The notes below the pieces were generated by a model. The model searched no databases. It was not told where the DNA came from and worked only from the letters and a program-made list of their open reading frames with translations. A stretch of DNA of 64,000 nt from Carbonactinospora thermoautotrophica. GTDB lineage: Bacteria > Actinomycetota > Actinomycetes > Streptomycetales > Carbonactinosporaceae. Location of the stretch: positions 303,674 through 367,673 of the forward strand of contig NZ_JYIJ01000015.1 in the NCBI RefSeq assembly GCF_001543895.1, given 5' to 3'. Numbering within the stretch: the stretch's first letter is position 1; every line of letters begins with the position of its first letter. Shown here piece by piece: positions 1 to 9,432 of this stretch. A program made the translations under genes and the position numbers.

Positions 1-1139
1 TCGGTACCCACCTCCCGGGCCACCCGCGTCACCTCGTCGGCGAACGCCCGCAACTGCTCCACCATCGTGTTGATGGTGTTCTTCAACTCCAGGATCTCGC
101 CCCGGGCCTCGACGGTGATCTTCTTGGACAGGTCGCCCTGGGCGACCGCGGTGGTGACCTGGGCGATCGACCGGACCTGGCTGGTCAGGTTGTTCGCCAT
201 GGAGTTCACCGAGTCGGTGAGGTCACGCCAGGTGCCCGACACGCCGCTCACCTGGGCCTGACCGCCCAGCCGGCCCTCGGTACCCACCTCCCGGGCCACC
301 CGCGTCACCTCGTCGGCGAACGCCGAGAGCTGGTCCACCATCGTGTTGATGGTGTTCTTCAGCTGCAGGATCTCACCGCGCGCGTCCACGGTGATCTTCT
401 TGGACAGGTCGCCCTGGGCGACCGCGGTGGTGACCTGGGCGATGTTGCGGACCTGGCTGGTCAGGTTGTTCGCCATGAAGTTCACGTTGTCGGTCAGGTC
501 CTTCCAGGTGCCAGCCACCCCCGGCACCTGGGCCTGACCGCCGAGCCGGCCCTCGGTACCCACCTCCCGGGCCACCCGCGTCACCTCATCGGCGAAGCCC
601 GACAGCTGGTCGACCATGGTGTTGACGGTGTTCTTCAACTCCAGCAGCTCACCCTTGACGTCCACGGTGACCTTCTTGGACAGGTCACCGCGCGCCACCG
701 CAGTCGTCACCTGCGCGATGTCGCGCACCTGCGCGGTGAGGTTGCTGGCCATCGAGTTCACCGAATCCGTCAGGTCCTTCCAGGTGCCAGCCACCCCGCG
801 GACCCGCGCCTGACCGCCGAGCCGGCCCTCGGTACCCACCTCCCGGGCCACCCGCGTCACCTCATCGGCGAAGCCCGACAGCTGGTCGACCATGGTGTTG
901 ACGGTGTTCTTCAACTCCAGCAGCTCACCCTTGACGTCCACGGTGACCTTCTTGGACAGGTCACCGCGCGCCACCGCAGTCGTCACCTGCGCGATGTCGC
1001 GCACCTGCGCGGTGAGGTTGCTGGCCATCGAGTTCACCGAATCCGTCAGGTCCTTCCAGGTGCCAGCCACCCCGCGGACCCGCGCCTGACCGCCGAGCCG
1101 GCCCTCGGTACCCACCTCCCGGGCCACCCGCGTCACCTC
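1..1139 (-). repeat. 276-bp tandem repeats encoding HAMP units
   Basis: The same junction sequence (TCGGTACCCACC on the plus strand) recurs at 1, 277, 553, 829 and 1105, an exact 276-bp (92-codon) period, and the array continues off the left edge. Most units differ at several positions, but 532-863 and 808-1139 read as identical over 332 bp. This indicates a recent unit duplication or gene conversion. Because the period is a multiple of three, units can be gained or lost without breaking the reading frame. Confidence 0.93.
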
Positions 1140-1634
1140 GGAGGTGAACAGCGAGAGCTGGTCGACCATCCCGTTGACCGTCCGGCCCATGCGCAGGAAC
1201 TCGCCGCGCAGCGGGCGGTCGTCGATCCGCAGGTCCATCTTCTGCGACAGGTCGCCCTGGGCGACCGCGCCGAGCACTCGACCGACCTCGGCCGTGGGAC
1301 GTACCAGGTCATCGACGAGGGCGTTCGCGTTCTCGATCATGGCGCCCCAGGCGCCCTCGCACGGTCCGGGGTTGAGCCGCTCGGTGAGCCTGCCATCCCG
1401 GCCCACCAGCCGCCGGACGCGGGCCAGCTCGTTGGCGAGATGCTGGTTGCGCTCCACCATCTCGTTGAAGACCATCGCGATCTCGGCGTACAGGCCGTCG
1501 CCGGTGACCGCCAGCCGTTTACGGAAGTTCCCGTCTCGTACAGCCTCGAGGGCGGCGAGCAAGCGTTTCAGCGCGGCGGTTTCCCGCGGGTGTTCGACCG
1601 CCCCGCCCCCACTCGCCGTACGCTCTGTACGCAT
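1..1634 (-). CDS. Tandem-HAMP sensor histidine kinase, C-terminal part off the left edge
   Basis: The minus strand is open from the window edge to about 1670. It encodes roughly 100 N-terminal residues without an obvious membrane helix, then repeated 92-residue HAMP units containing DNxNxMAxNLTxQVR and [13 protein letters not shown] motifs. Tandem cytoplasmic HAMP arrays of this kind are known from group III (Nik1-type) hybrid kinases, including large actinobacterial ones, where they control a downstream histidine kinase and often receiver domains. Those domains would lie beyond position 1, so the kinase assignment is inferred from the family. I prefer the ATG at 1634 because GGAG stands five bases upstream; in-frame ATG 1667 and GTG 1670 are alternatives. 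The gene is divergent from the SpoIIE-type phosphatase at 1761, and 126 bp separate the two starts. Confidence 0.85.
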   Translation of the reverse strand, partial: MRTERTASGGGAVEHPRETAALKRLLAALEAVRDGNFRKRLAVTGDGLYAEIAMVFNEMVERNQHLANELARVRRLVGRDGRLTERLNPGPCEGAWGAMIENANALVDDLVRPTAEVGRVLGAVAQGDLSQKMDLRIDDRPLRGEFLRMGRTVNGMVDQLSLFTSEVTRVAREVGTEGRLGGQARVRGVAGTWKDLTDSVNSMASNLTAQVRDIAQVTTAVARGDLSKKVTVDVKGELLELKNTVNTMVDQLSGFADEVTRVAREVGTEGRLGGQARVRGVAGTWKDLTDSVNSMASNLTAQVRDIAQVTTAVARGDLSKKVTVDVKGELLELKNTVNTMVDQLSGFADEVTRVAREVGTEGRLGGQAQVPGVAGTWKDLTDNVNFMANNLTSQVRNIAQVTTAVAQGDLSKKITVDARGEILQLKNTINTMVDQLSAFADEVTRVAREVGTEGRLGGQAQVSGVSGTWRDLTDSVNSMANNLTSQVRSIAQVTTAVAQGDLSKKITVEARGEILELKNTINTMVEQLRAFADEVTRVAREVGT

Positions 1635-1760
1635 CGCTGCTCCGCCAGCCACTGGACTAACCTCCATCACCTGCGAAGGAGTCAACTGCCCGCGCCGCCA
1701 AGTCTGTCACCATGAGCACCGAAGACTCCCTGCCACGGAAGGAAAGATTCGAGCTTTCCC

Positions 1761-4364
1761 GTGACGTTCACCATCACCGCACAAGCTCACGCGACGTTCG
1801 AACCGGAGAGCCGGTCCGTAGCTGAGGCACGCCGTTTTGTCCGCAAGACCCTAACGGAGTGGGGCGCGTTGGACGCCGTGGACGACGCCGTGCTCCTTGT
1901 CAGCGAGTTGGTGACGAACGCGGTCGTGCACGCGGGCACCCGCACCGACGTCACCTGTCTGCGATACGAGGGCGGCATCCAGATCGAGGTCGAGGACCGC
2001 TACCCGGCACGGGAGCTGCCGCTGTACATCCCGGAGCAGGACTCCGGACACGAGGGCGGCCGTGGGCTGTACCTCTCGGCGATGGTCGCATCCGCATGGG
2101 GCGTGGACTACTCGCGGACGTCGAAACGCGTCTGGTTCCGGCTCGACCTGCCGACGATCACCGATGGCGGCACCATCGTGGCCAGTCCGGTCGGTCTGGG
2201 CCGGCCGCTGCCCAGCGTCACCGGCGAGCTGCGCGTCGCCGTGGTGCGCGCCGACGCCGACGGGCGGGTCCGTGAGTGGAACGCCGACGCCGAGGCGCTG
2301 TTCGGCTGGGCCGGGCAGCAGGCCCGCCAGCTCAAGCTGGGGGAACTGATCTCCTGGCCGCACCGCCCCGGCGGGGTGCTCACGCTGGTGGACGTCCTAC
2401 AGCTCTCCCGCTGGCAGGGCGAGTACGGGGTGCGGCACCGGGACGGACGCGTGGTGCCCGTGTTCGCCTCGCACGTACAGACACTCGCCGACGGGGACGA
2501 CCCCTCGATCGTGTGCCTGATGGTGCTGGAGGAGCACCGGTCGGTGCTGGAGGCGCCCGCGCCGGTCCGGTCGGAGGCCGTCGAGGTGGTCCAGCCGGTC
2601 GACCCGGTCTCCGCCGAATGGGCCGGCCTGTCCGAGTCGGTGACCGCGCGCCTCGGCCTGGACGAGCTGCTCCAGCGCACGGTCGAGCGGGCCCGGGACA
2701 GCCTTGGCGGCGACGCCGCGTACATCCTGCTCACCACCGAGGACGAGGGCGAGATGGAGGTACGGGCCACCACCGGCCTCCCGCAGAACCTCCACCGGGG
2801 CACGCGCCTGCTGGCCGAGGGCAGCACGGGCCGGGTCTTCTCCGCCCGCCTGCCGGCCGTGCACGACGACCTGGGTGAGGGCGCCCCCGCCGTGTCGCTG
2901 CTGCGCGGCACCGGCATGCGGTCACTGCTCACCGTGCCGCTCATGGTCGAGGGCCGGGTGATCGGCCAGCTCGGGGTGGCGTCGGAGCAGCCCGGCAGGT
3001 TCGACAACGAGGACGCCATCCGGCTGCAGCGCGCGGCGGACCGGATCGCCCTGTCCGTGGAGAGCGCGCGCCTGGCCGAGCTCGAGCGGATCCGGCGTGG
3101 CTGGCTCTCGTTCCTGGCCGAGGCGAGCGACCTGCTGGCCGGCACGCTGCATCACGAGATGACGCTGGCCATGGTCGCCCAGCTGGTCGTGCCGCGCCTG
3201 GCCACGTGGTGCGCGGTGTACACCGTCGACGAGACCGAGACGCCGCGGCTCTCCTACGTCTGGCACGCGGACGAGGAGATGATCGACCCGCTGCGGGATC
3301 TGCTGGAGCAGGCACCGCTCCCGAAAGGTCCCACCACCCCCGGCGCCGCCCGGTGGACGTGCCTGGCCGAGGTGCCCGACGACGCCGTGGAGTTCCCGCC
3401 CGACGTGGACCTGCGCAAGGACCACGTGATCGCGCTGCCGCTCGTCGCGCGCGGCCACAACCTCGGGATGCTGGTGCTCGGCCGGCCCGCCAGGGACCCC
3501 TTCCACCGCGACGTGGTCGACCTGGCCGAGGACCTGTCCCGGCGGGCCGCGCTCGCGCTGGACAACGCCCGGCTGTACTCGGACCGCGCGGCCACCAGCC
3601 ACCAGCTCCAGCAGAGCCTGCTGCCCTCGGACCTGCCGGAGGTGCCGAGCGTGGACGTGGGCGTGGTGTACCAGGCCGCGGGCGAAGGCAACGAGGTCGG
3701 CGGCGACTTCTACGACCTGTTCGCGATCGACGGTGAGCGCTTCGGGTTCGCGATCGGCGACGTGTGCGGCAAGGGCGCGGGGGCGGCCGCCGTGACCGGT
3801 CTTGCCCGCCACGCGCTGCGGATCCTCGCCCGCGAGGGCCACGACGTGTCCGCTGTCCTGGAACGGCTGAACAAGGAGATCCTCGGCGAGGGCGCCCGGG
3901 CGCGGTTCCTCACCCTGCTGTACGGCGAGATCCGCCCGCGCGGCCGGGGCCGGGTCGAGCTGCGCTTCGCCTCCGCCGGGCACCCGCTGCCGATGCTGCT
4001 CCGCTCGAACGGCGAGCTGGACACCGTGGGCACCGAGCAGCCGCTGCTCGGCGTGCTGGACGAACTGGACCTCAAGGTCGACGAGGTGACCCTGCGCGCC
4101 GGCGACGTGCTGGTGTGCTTCACCGACGGGGTCACCGAACGCCGTCGTGACCGGCAGATGCTCGGCGAGGACGGCTTGGCGCGGGTGCTCGCCGACTGCG
4201 TCAGCCTCAACGCCGGGGCCGTCGCCGTCCGCGTCCAGCGCGCGGTGGTTTCGTTCGCCCCGGACGCCCCGCGCGACGACATGGCCGTCATGGTCCTGCG
4301 CGCCACCCCGGGCGACCTCCCGGTCCGCACCCCGCTGCGGAGCAACGGGTCTTCGTACCAGTGA
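1761..4364 (+). CDS. HATPase-PAS-GAF-GAF-SpoIIE multidomain serine phosphatase
   Basis: This 867-residue protein begins with a RsbW-like ATPase domain (about residues 10-130: SELVTNAVVHAG as the N box, HEGGRGLYL as the G box). A PAS domain follows (about 150-250), then two GAF domains (about 280-430 and 445-610), and a C-terminal PP2C/SpoIIE phosphatase (about 640-850) with VGGDFYDLF, GDVCGKG and DGVTE metal-site motifs. Proteins of this architecture act in partner-switching networks that control anti-sigma factors; the ATPase domain may phosphorylate an anti-anti-sigma factor that the phosphatase resets. No membrane helix is visible, so it is probably cytoplasmic. The start is a GTG with GGAAGGAAAG about 13 bases upstream. 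Divergence from the tandem-HAMP kinase suggests a shared signalling role, but the partner proteins are not in the window. Confidence 0.93.
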   Translation: MTFTITAQAHATFEPESRSVAEARRFVRKTLTEWGALDAVDDAVLLVSELVTNAVVHAGTRTDVTCLRYEGGIQIEVEDRYPARELPLYIPEQDSGHEGGRGLYLSAMVASAWGVDYSRTSKRVWFRLDLPTITDGGTIVASPVGLGRPLPSVTGELRVAVVRADADGRVREWNADAEALFGWAGQQARQLKLGELISWPHRPGGVLTLVDVLQLSRWQGEYGVRHRDGRVVPVFASHVQTLADGDDPSIVCLMVLEEHRSVLEAPAPVRSEAVEVVQPVDPVSAEWAGLSESVTARLGLDELLQRTVERARDSLGGDAAYILLTTEDEGEMEVRATTGLPQNLHRGTRLLAEGSTGRVFSARLPAVHDDLGEGAPAVSLLRGTGMRSLLTVPLMVEGRVIGQLGVASEQPGRFDNEDAIRLQRAADRIALSVESARLAELERIRRGWLSFLAEASDLLAGTLHHEMTLAMVAQLVVPRLATWCAVYTVDETETPRLSYVWHADEEMIDPLRDLLEQAPLPKGPTTPGAARWTCLAEVPDDAVEFPPDVDLRKDHVIALPLVARGHNLGMLVLGRPARDPFHRDVVDLAEDLSRRAALALDNARLYSDRAATSHQLQQSLLPSDLPEVPSVDVGVVYQAAGEGNEVGGDFYDLFAIDGERFGFAIGDVCGKGAGAAAVTGLARHALRILAREGHDVSAVLERLNKEILGEGARARFLTLLYGEIRPRGRGRVELRFASAGHPLPMLLRSNGELDTVGTEQPLLGVLDELDLKVDEVTLRAGDVLVCFTDGVTERRRDRQMLGEDGLARVLADCVSLNAGAVAVRVQRAVVSFAPDAPRDDMAVMVLRATPGDLPVRTPLRSNGSSYQ

Positions 4365-4548
4365 CCCGCACCCAGCACCGATCAGGTCCGAGCGGACGAG
4401 GGCGGGTAGGGGCTTGAGCGTGGAGGGCCGGAAGGCTGCCCCAAAGGCGGCGTGGCCGGGTGGCTCGCCGTACGCCTCGCCGTCTCCGGGACCTCCGCCA
4501 GAGCACGCCGTCGAGCTGGCCGTGAGGTCGCGTCCGGTGGCGCCGGAC

Positions 4549-5013
4549 TCAGGAGGCGATCGCGGCGTAGCGGTCGAGGATGTACGGCTAGCCCTCTGGC
4601 GAGCCCAGCCCGGCGCGGTAGGCGTCACCGCCGGGGCCATGGTGTTCGAAGCCCCGATGCTCCAGCTCCACGCGGGTCGTGGCGGGCCCTTCGGCCGTGA
4701 ACCGGACCTCGACCTCGCTGGCCTTCACCGGGTCGGGTTCGGGAACCCGCTCCGGGCTGATCTGCCAGGAGAAGACGAGCCGGTGCGGCGGCTCCCACAC
4801 CAGCACCCGGCCTCAGTCGCAGCGGAAACCGTGTGGGCCGAGCTCGAAGCAGAACCCGCCCTCGCCCGGCTCGATGCCGATCGTGCCGAGCGCCTCACCG
4901 GACCAGGTGTACTCCCGTGGCCACCAGGTGGCGAAGCCCTCGGTGAAGACGGCGAACGCCCGTTCGACGGGCGCCCGGACCGTCGCCACGCACCGGATAG
5001 CCTTCTCGTTCAT
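4549..5013 (-). pseudogene. SRPBCC (AHSA1-like) protein gene with two nonsense codons
   Basis: One reading frame runs from ATG 5013 to TGA 4549 (about 154 codons) and resembles actinobacterial SRPBCC/AHSA1-type START-fold proteins: FATWWPREYTWSG near the N-terminus, [16 protein letters not shown] in the middle and [13 protein letters not shown] later. It is broken by TGA at 4813-4815 and TAG at 4588-4590. Both stops fall where the family usually has tryptophan ([12 protein letters not shown] and SPEG-W-PYILDRYA), so each is a single G-to-A change from TGG. There is no frameshift or deletion, which suggests recent inactivation, a sequencing problem, or stop readthrough. It lies 43 bp downstream of RNase J on the same strand. 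Confidence 0.8.
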
Positions 5014-5056
5014 CTGTCTCGCTCATCTGTCCTTCCCGGGTGGCGGACCGCCGCCC

Positions 5057-6745
5057 TCAGACCTCCACCACCACGGGGACGATCATCGGGCGGCGGCGGT
5101 ACTTCTCGTTCACCCACCGGCCGATCGTGCGGCGGACGAGCTGCTCGAGCTGGTGGACCTCGCCGATGCCGTCGGCGGCGGCACTGGCCAGGGCCTCCTC
5201 GATGAGGGGGATGACGTCGTCGAACGCCTCGTCGCCGATGCCGGAGCCGCGGGCGTGGATCTCCGGGCCCGCGGCGATCTTGCCGTTGGCGGAGTCCACG
5301 GCGACGAACACCGAGACGAAGCCTTCCTCGCCGAGGATCCGCCGGTCCTTGAGCGAAGTCTCGGTGACGTCGCCCACGGTGAGGCCGTCCACGTACACGT
5401 ACCCGCAGGGCACCTTGCCGACGATCCGGGCGACGCCGTCGACCAGGTCGACGACCACGCCGTCCTCGGCGATCACGATCCGGTCCCGAGGCACGCCGGT
5501 CTGGGCGGCCAGCTCGGCGTTGGCGCGCAGATGGCGCCACTCGCCGTGGACCGGCATGACGTTGCGCGGCCGGGTCAGGTTGTAGAAGAGCAGCAGCTCG
5601 CCGGCTGCCGCGTGGCCGGAGACGTGGACGAGCGCGTTGCCCTTGTGGATGACTTTGGCGCCCCAGCGGGTGAGCCCGTTCACCACCCGGTACACGGCCG
5701 CCTCGTTGCCCGGGATCAGCGAGGAGGCGAGCACGACCGTGTCGCCCTCGACGATGCGGATGGGGTGGTCCCGGTTGGCCATCCGGGACAGCGCCGACAT
5801 GGGCTCGCCCTGCGACCCGGTGCAGATCAACACCACCTGCTCGGGCGGCAGGTCGTCGAGGACCCGCGCGTCGACGATCAGGTCCTCCTCGGGCACGCGC
5901 AGGTACCCCAGGTCGCGGGCCACGCCCATGTTCTTGACCATCGAGCGGCCCACGAAGGCGACCTTGCGCCCATGCTCGTACGCGGCGTCGAGGACCTGCT
6001 GTACGCGGTGGACGTGCGAGGCGAAGCTCGCCACGATGATCCGGCGCTCGGCCACGGCGAACACCCGATCCAGGACGGGCGCGATGTCCCGCTCGGGGGT
6101 GACGAAGCCGGGCACCTCCGCGTTCGTCGAGTCGACCAGCAGCAGGTCGATGCCCTCCTCGCCGAGTCGTACGAACCCGGGCAGGTCGGTGAGCCGGCCG
6201 TCCAGCGGGAGCTGGTCCATCTTGAAGTCGCCGGTGTGCACGACCAAGCCCGCGGGCGTGCGGATCGCGACGGCGAGCGCGTCCGGGATGGAGTGGTTGA
6301 CCGCGAGGAACTCGCAGTCGAACGGCCCGATCCGCTCCCGCACCCCTTCGTGGACCTCCCGCGTGAACGGCTCGATCCGGTGCTCGAGAAGCTTGCTCTC
6401 CACGAACGCGAGCGTGAGCCGGGAGCCGACCAGGGGGATGTCGGGTTTCTCCCGCAGCAGGTACGGGACCGCGCCGATGTGGTCCTCGTGCGCGTGGGTG
6501 AGGATCACCGCCTCCACGTCGTCCAGCCGGTCGCGGATCTGCTCGTAGTCCGGCAGGATCAGGTCCACGCCCGGCTGGTCGGCCTCGGGGAACAGCACGC
6601 CGCAGTCGACGACGAGCAGCCGCCCGCCGTACTCGAAGACGGTCATGTTACGGCCGATCTCGCCGAGCCCGCCGAGCGGGATGACCCGCAAACCGCCTTT
6701 GGGTAGCGGAGGCGGAGGACCGAGTTCCGGGTGAGGATGACTCAT
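5057..6745 (-). CDS. rnj: Ribonuclease J
   Basis: This 562-residue beta-CASP metallo-beta-lactamase nuclease acts in 5'-to-3' and endonucleolytic RNA turnover and rRNA maturation. The zinc motif HAHEDH sits at residues 84-89, and VNHSIPDA, HTGDFK, DSTNAE, SFASHVHR and VSGHAAAGE carry the remaining lactamase and beta-CASP motifs. The C-terminal dimerisation domain is intact and the length is normal for actinobacteria. The reading frame stays open far upstream, but the ATG at 6745 overlaps the dapA stop as ATGA and gives the usual N-terminus, so I place the start there. This dapA-rnj coupling is common in actinobacteria. Confidence 0.96.
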   Translation of the reverse strand: MSHPHPELGPPPPLPKGGLRVIPLGGLGEIGRNMTVFEYGGRLLVVDCGVLFPEADQPGVDLILPDYEQIRDRLDDVEAVILTHAHEDHIGAVPYLLREKPDIPLVGSRLTLAFVESKLLEHRIEPFTREVHEGVRERIGPFDCEFLAVNHSIPDALAVAIRTPAGLVVHTGDFKMDQLPLDGRLTDLPGFVRLGEEGIDLLLVDSTNAEVPGFVTPERDIAPVLDRVFAVAERRIIVASFASHVHRVQQVLDAAYEHGRKVAFVGRSMVKNMGVARDLGYLRVPEEDLIVDARVLDDLPPEQVVLICTGSQGEPMSALSRMANRDHPIRIVEGDTVVLASSLIPGNEAAVYRVVNGLTRWGAKVIHKGNALVHVSGHAAAGELLLFYNLTRPRNVMPVHGEWRHLRANAELAAQTGVPRDRIVIAEDGVVVDLVDGVARIVGKVPCGYVYVDGLTVGDVTETSLKDRRILGEEGFVSVFVAVDSANGKIAAGPEIHARGSGIGDEAFDDVIPLIEEALASAAADGIGEVHQLEQLVRRTIGRWVNEKYRRRPMIVPVVVEV

Positions 6746-7641
6746 ACCGTGACGCCACCCGCCTCGAGGTCCTTGCGCAGCTGGGCGACCTGCTCCTCGG
6801 TGGCGTCCACGAGCGGCGAGCGCACCGGGCCTGCGGGCAGGCCGAGCAGCTTCAGCGCGGCCTTGGTCATGATCACTCCTTGGGTGCGGAACATGCCGGT
6901 GTACACGGGCAGCAGCCGGCGGTGGATGTCGCGTGCCTTGGCCACGTCGCCGGCGGTGAACAGGTCCACCAGTTGGCGCAGGTCGTCCCCGACCACGTGG
7001 CTGACCACGCTCACGAACCCGACCGCGCCGACCGACAGCAGCGGCAGGTTGAGCATGTCCGTACCGGAGTAGAACGCCAGGTCGGTACGTGCCATCACCC
7101 AACTGGCCGCGCCCAGGTCGTCCTTGGCGTCCTTGACGGCGACGATCCGCGGGTGCTCGGCCAGCCGGACGAGGGTCTCGGTCTCGATCGGTGTCGCGGT
7201 GCGGCCCGGGATGTCGTACAGCATGCACGGCAGGCCGGTGGCGTCCGCCACGGCGGTGAAGTGCCGGAAGAGGCCGGCCTGCGGCGGCTTGTTGTAGTAC
7301 GGCGTCACGACGAGCAGGCCGTGCGCACCGGCGCGTTCGGCCCGGCGCGCCAGCTCGATCGTGTGGCGCGTGTCGTTGGTGCCCACACCCGCTACGACGG
7401 TGGCACGGTCGCCGACCGCCTCGAGGACCGCACGCACCAGGCGTTCTTTCTCCTCGTCGGTGGTCGTGGGCGCCTCGCCCGTGGTGCCGTTGACGACGAG
7501 GCCGTCGCTGCCGTGCTCGACGAGATGGGTGGCGAGCTGCTGAGCACCGTCGAGGTCGAGCTCGCCGTCCTGGGTGAACGGCGTGACCATGGCGGTGAGC
7601 ACCCGCCCGAAGGGTGTTTCGGGAGTGCGCGTCGAAACCAT
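6742..7641 (-). CDS. dapA: 4-hydroxy-tetrahydrodipicolinate synthase
   Basis: DapA condenses pyruvate with aspartate semialdehyde, the first committed step of the diaminopimelate/lysine pathway. The 299-residue product has the pyruvate-binding GTTGE motif (52-56), the catalytic tyrosine in LYDIPGRT (Tyr142) and the Schiff-base lysine in VAVKDAK (Lys170), with normal spacing. The frame is open to 7803, but residues upstream of the ATG at 7641 are low-complexity and unlike the family, so 7641 is chosen although its ribosome site is weak. The 3' end overlaps rnj by four bases. A rho-independent terminator separates it from thyX upstream, so dapA-rnj probably has its own promoter within 7642-7745. 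Confidence 0.95.
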   Translation of the reverse strand: MVSTRTPETPFGRVLTAMVTPFTQDGELDLDGAQQLATHLVEHGSDGLVVNGTTGEAPTTTDEEKERLVRAVLEAVGDRATVVAGVGTNDTRHTIELARRAERAGAHGLLVVTPYYNKPPQAGLFRHFTAVADATGLPCMLYDIPGRTATPIETETLVRLAEHPRIVAVKDAKDDLGAASWVMARTDLAFYSGTDMLNLPLLSVGAVGFVSVVSHVVGDDLRQLVDLFTAGDVAKARDIHRRLLPVYTGMFRTQGVIMTKAALKLLGLPAGPVRSPLVDATEEQVAQLRKDLEAGGVTV

Positions 7642-7745
7642 GTCCGAAACGCTACCCGGACTCGGCGGCACACGCCCGACCAGACCCGCCCAGTCATGGA
7701 AGGTCGCGCCGCCAGGGCCGGTGGGGGCACCCGCTCGGGAGAACG

Positions 7746-7792
7746 AAAAAGATCTCGCCGCTACCCGCTCGGGGGTCCAGGCAGCGGCGAGA
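7746..7792 (-). terminator. Rho-independent terminator downstream of thyX
   Basis: A perfect 10-bp inverted repeat (TCTCGCCGCT / AGCGGCGAGA, at 7753-7762 and 7783-7792) encloses a 20-base loop. On the minus strand it is followed by T-rich sequence (complement of the A run at 7746-7750). It lies 114 bp beyond the thyX stop and 105 bp before the dapA start, so it ends thyX transcription. Confidence 0.8.
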
Positions 7793-7905
7793 CCCACCAT
7801 CACTATCGTCTTCCGGAACCGGCTGTTACCCCTCTACAGGAAGTTTTTCAGTCAATCGTGTGAGAAGTTGATTCGTCCGACTGACAGGGGTTCCCGGGTC
7901 AGAAC

Positions 7906-8637
7906 CTATGGGCTCACCCGCCCGTGTGCGTTGAACGCCTCGTGCGTGAGCGGCATCAGCTCCGCCCAGAGCGCCTCCATCTTCTCGGCGACCATCTCGA
8001 TCTCCCGCTGCGGGAACGACGGGAACCGCGCGTCGTCCCGGCGGGTGCGCAGCGACAGGAAATGCATCAGGGAGCGGGCGTTGCAGGTCGCATACATCGA
8101 CGAGTACATACCGACGGGCAGGACGGTTCTGGCCACCTCGCGCGCGATGCCCGCGTCCAGCATGTCCAGATACGCCCGGTACGCCTGTCGGTACGCCTCC
8201 TGGGTCGCCTCGGTGACCAGCTTGTGCTGCTCGGGGGTGCCGTCCACGAACTCGTACTTGCCGGGCTTGCCCACCTGGACGAGCTTGCGCTCCGGCCCGG
8301 GCACGTAGAAGACCGGACGCAGCTTCCGGTACCGGCCGCTCTCCTCGTTGAAGCTGAAAGTCCGGTGCCGCATGAACTCCCGGAACACGAAGATCGGGGC
8401 GTGCACGTAGAAGGTCATCGAGGAGTGCTCGAAGGGGCTCCCGTGCCGGTCCCGCATGAGGTAGTTGATCAGCCCCTTGGACCGCTCCGGATCCTTCCGG
8501 ATCTCCTCCAGGGACTTCTCGCCCGCGGTCGAGACCCGGGCCGCCCAGATCACGTCCGCGTCCGAGGCGGCATGCTTGACCAACTCGACCGTGACGTCGC
8601 TGCGGAACTCGACCTCGGTCGGCTCGTCGACCGGCAC
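7906..8637 (-). CDS. thyX: FAD-dependent thymidylate synthase ThyX
   Basis: ThyX makes dTMP from dUMP using FAD, NADPH and methylenetetrahydrofolate. The 243-residue product carries the diagnostic ThyX motif as RHRTFSFNEESGRY (residues 90-103), and the C-terminal half has the usual helical RSLMHFLSLR region. The open frame extends to 8724, but a GTG at 8637 preceded by GGGAGG six bases upstream gives the family-typical N-terminus. It is followed by a strong terminator at 7746-7792 and preceded by a HAD hydrolase gene on the same strand, 40 bp upstream. Confidence 0.96.
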   Translation of the reverse strand: MPVDEPTEVEFRSDVTVELVKHAASDADVIWAARVSTAGEKSLEEIRKDPERSKGLINYLMRDRHGSPFEHSSMTFYVHAPIFVFREFMRHRTFSFNEESGRYRKLRPVFYVPGPERKLVQVGKPGKYEFVDGTPEQHKLVTEATQEAYRQAYRAYLDMLDAGIAREVARTVLPVGMYSSMYATCNARSLMHFLSLRTRRDDARFPSFPQREIEMVAEKMEALWAELMPLTHEAFNAHGRVSP

Positions 8638-8677
8638 CGTTGACCTCCCTCGTGCTCGTCGGTGAACCCGCGCAAGC

Positions 8678-9343
8678 CTAACCCCGGGAGCCGGCCGGGC
8701 AGCGCACGCTGACCAGGAACCCATCGTCGTCGGCGGCCACCGCCACCGCGGACAGGTCGGGCACCACGACGTCGGCCTGCGCCAGCGCGCTCGCCGGGTT
8801 GGTGACGGTCACCGCAACGACGGCCGCGCCGGCCGCCTTGCCGGCGGCGACCCCGGCCGGGGCGTCCTCGAACACCACGCAGCGACCCGGGTCGACCCCG
8901 AGCAACCGGGCCGCGGTGAGGAACCCCTCCGGGTGCGGCTTGCCGTGCCGCAGGTCCGGCCCGTTGACCATCACCTCGGGCAGCGGCAACCCGGCGGCCC
9001 GCAGCCGGGAGCTGGCCAGCGCGTGGCTGCCGGACGTGACCACGGCCCAGGCACGCGCGGGCAGGCCGGCCAGGAGCTCGGGCGCGCCGGGCACGGCGAC
9101 GATGCCGGCCAGGTCGGCCAGCTCCAGCTCGTCCAGCCGGGCGGTGGCGCGCGCCACGTCCTCGGCCGCCACGAACTGGGCGATCACGTCCTTGCTGCGC
9201 CGGCCGTGGCAGACCGCGATGATCGCGTCCGGATCGTGGCTCCATTCGGCGGCCCATCGCCGCCAGGTGCGCTCGATCGCGGCCGTGGAGTCGACGAGGG
9301 TTCCATCGACGTCGAAGAGCAGGGCGTCACATCGGATCTCCAT
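8678..9343 (-). CDS. HAD-superfamily hydrolase (HAD-IA, sugar-phosphatase-like)
   Basis: This 221-residue protein has HAD motif I as DVDGT (Asp11 nucleophile, Asp13 acid/base) with a helical cap. Motif II is VVTSGS, the motif III lysine lies in HGKPHPEGF, and motif IV is VFEDAPAGV. The GKPxPEGF plus FEDAPAGV combination is typical of the beta-phosphoglucomutase / glycerol-3-phosphatase / 2-deoxyglucose-6-phosphatase branch, so a small phosphorylated sugar or polyol is the likely substrate. The exact substrate cannot be read from the sequence. The last residues after VVPDLSAV are a short extension. Confidence 0.85.
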   Translation of the reverse strand: MEIRCDALLFDVDGTLVDSTAAIERTWRRWAAEWSHDPDAIIAVCHGRRSKDVIAQFVAAEDVARATARLDELELADLAGIVAVPGAPELLAGLPARAWAVVTSGSHALASSRLRAAGLPLPEVMVNGPDLRHGKPHPEGFLTAARLLGVDPGRCVVFEDAPAGVAAGKAAGAAVVAVTVTNPASALAQADVVVPDLSAVAVAADDDGFLVSVRCPAGSRG

Positions 9344-9432
9344 CGTGGCCCCAGCTTAGATCTCGTAGACCTCGGCCCGGAAACGCCTAGAGCACGCCCT
9401 CGCGTCGCACGCTCCGCCTGGCCCCGGGCCGG

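Noticed and set aside
1..1089. Four similar 64-65 codon plus-strand frames in the first kilobase
   Set aside because: They are the reverse strand of the HAMP repeats and recur only because the repeat recurs.
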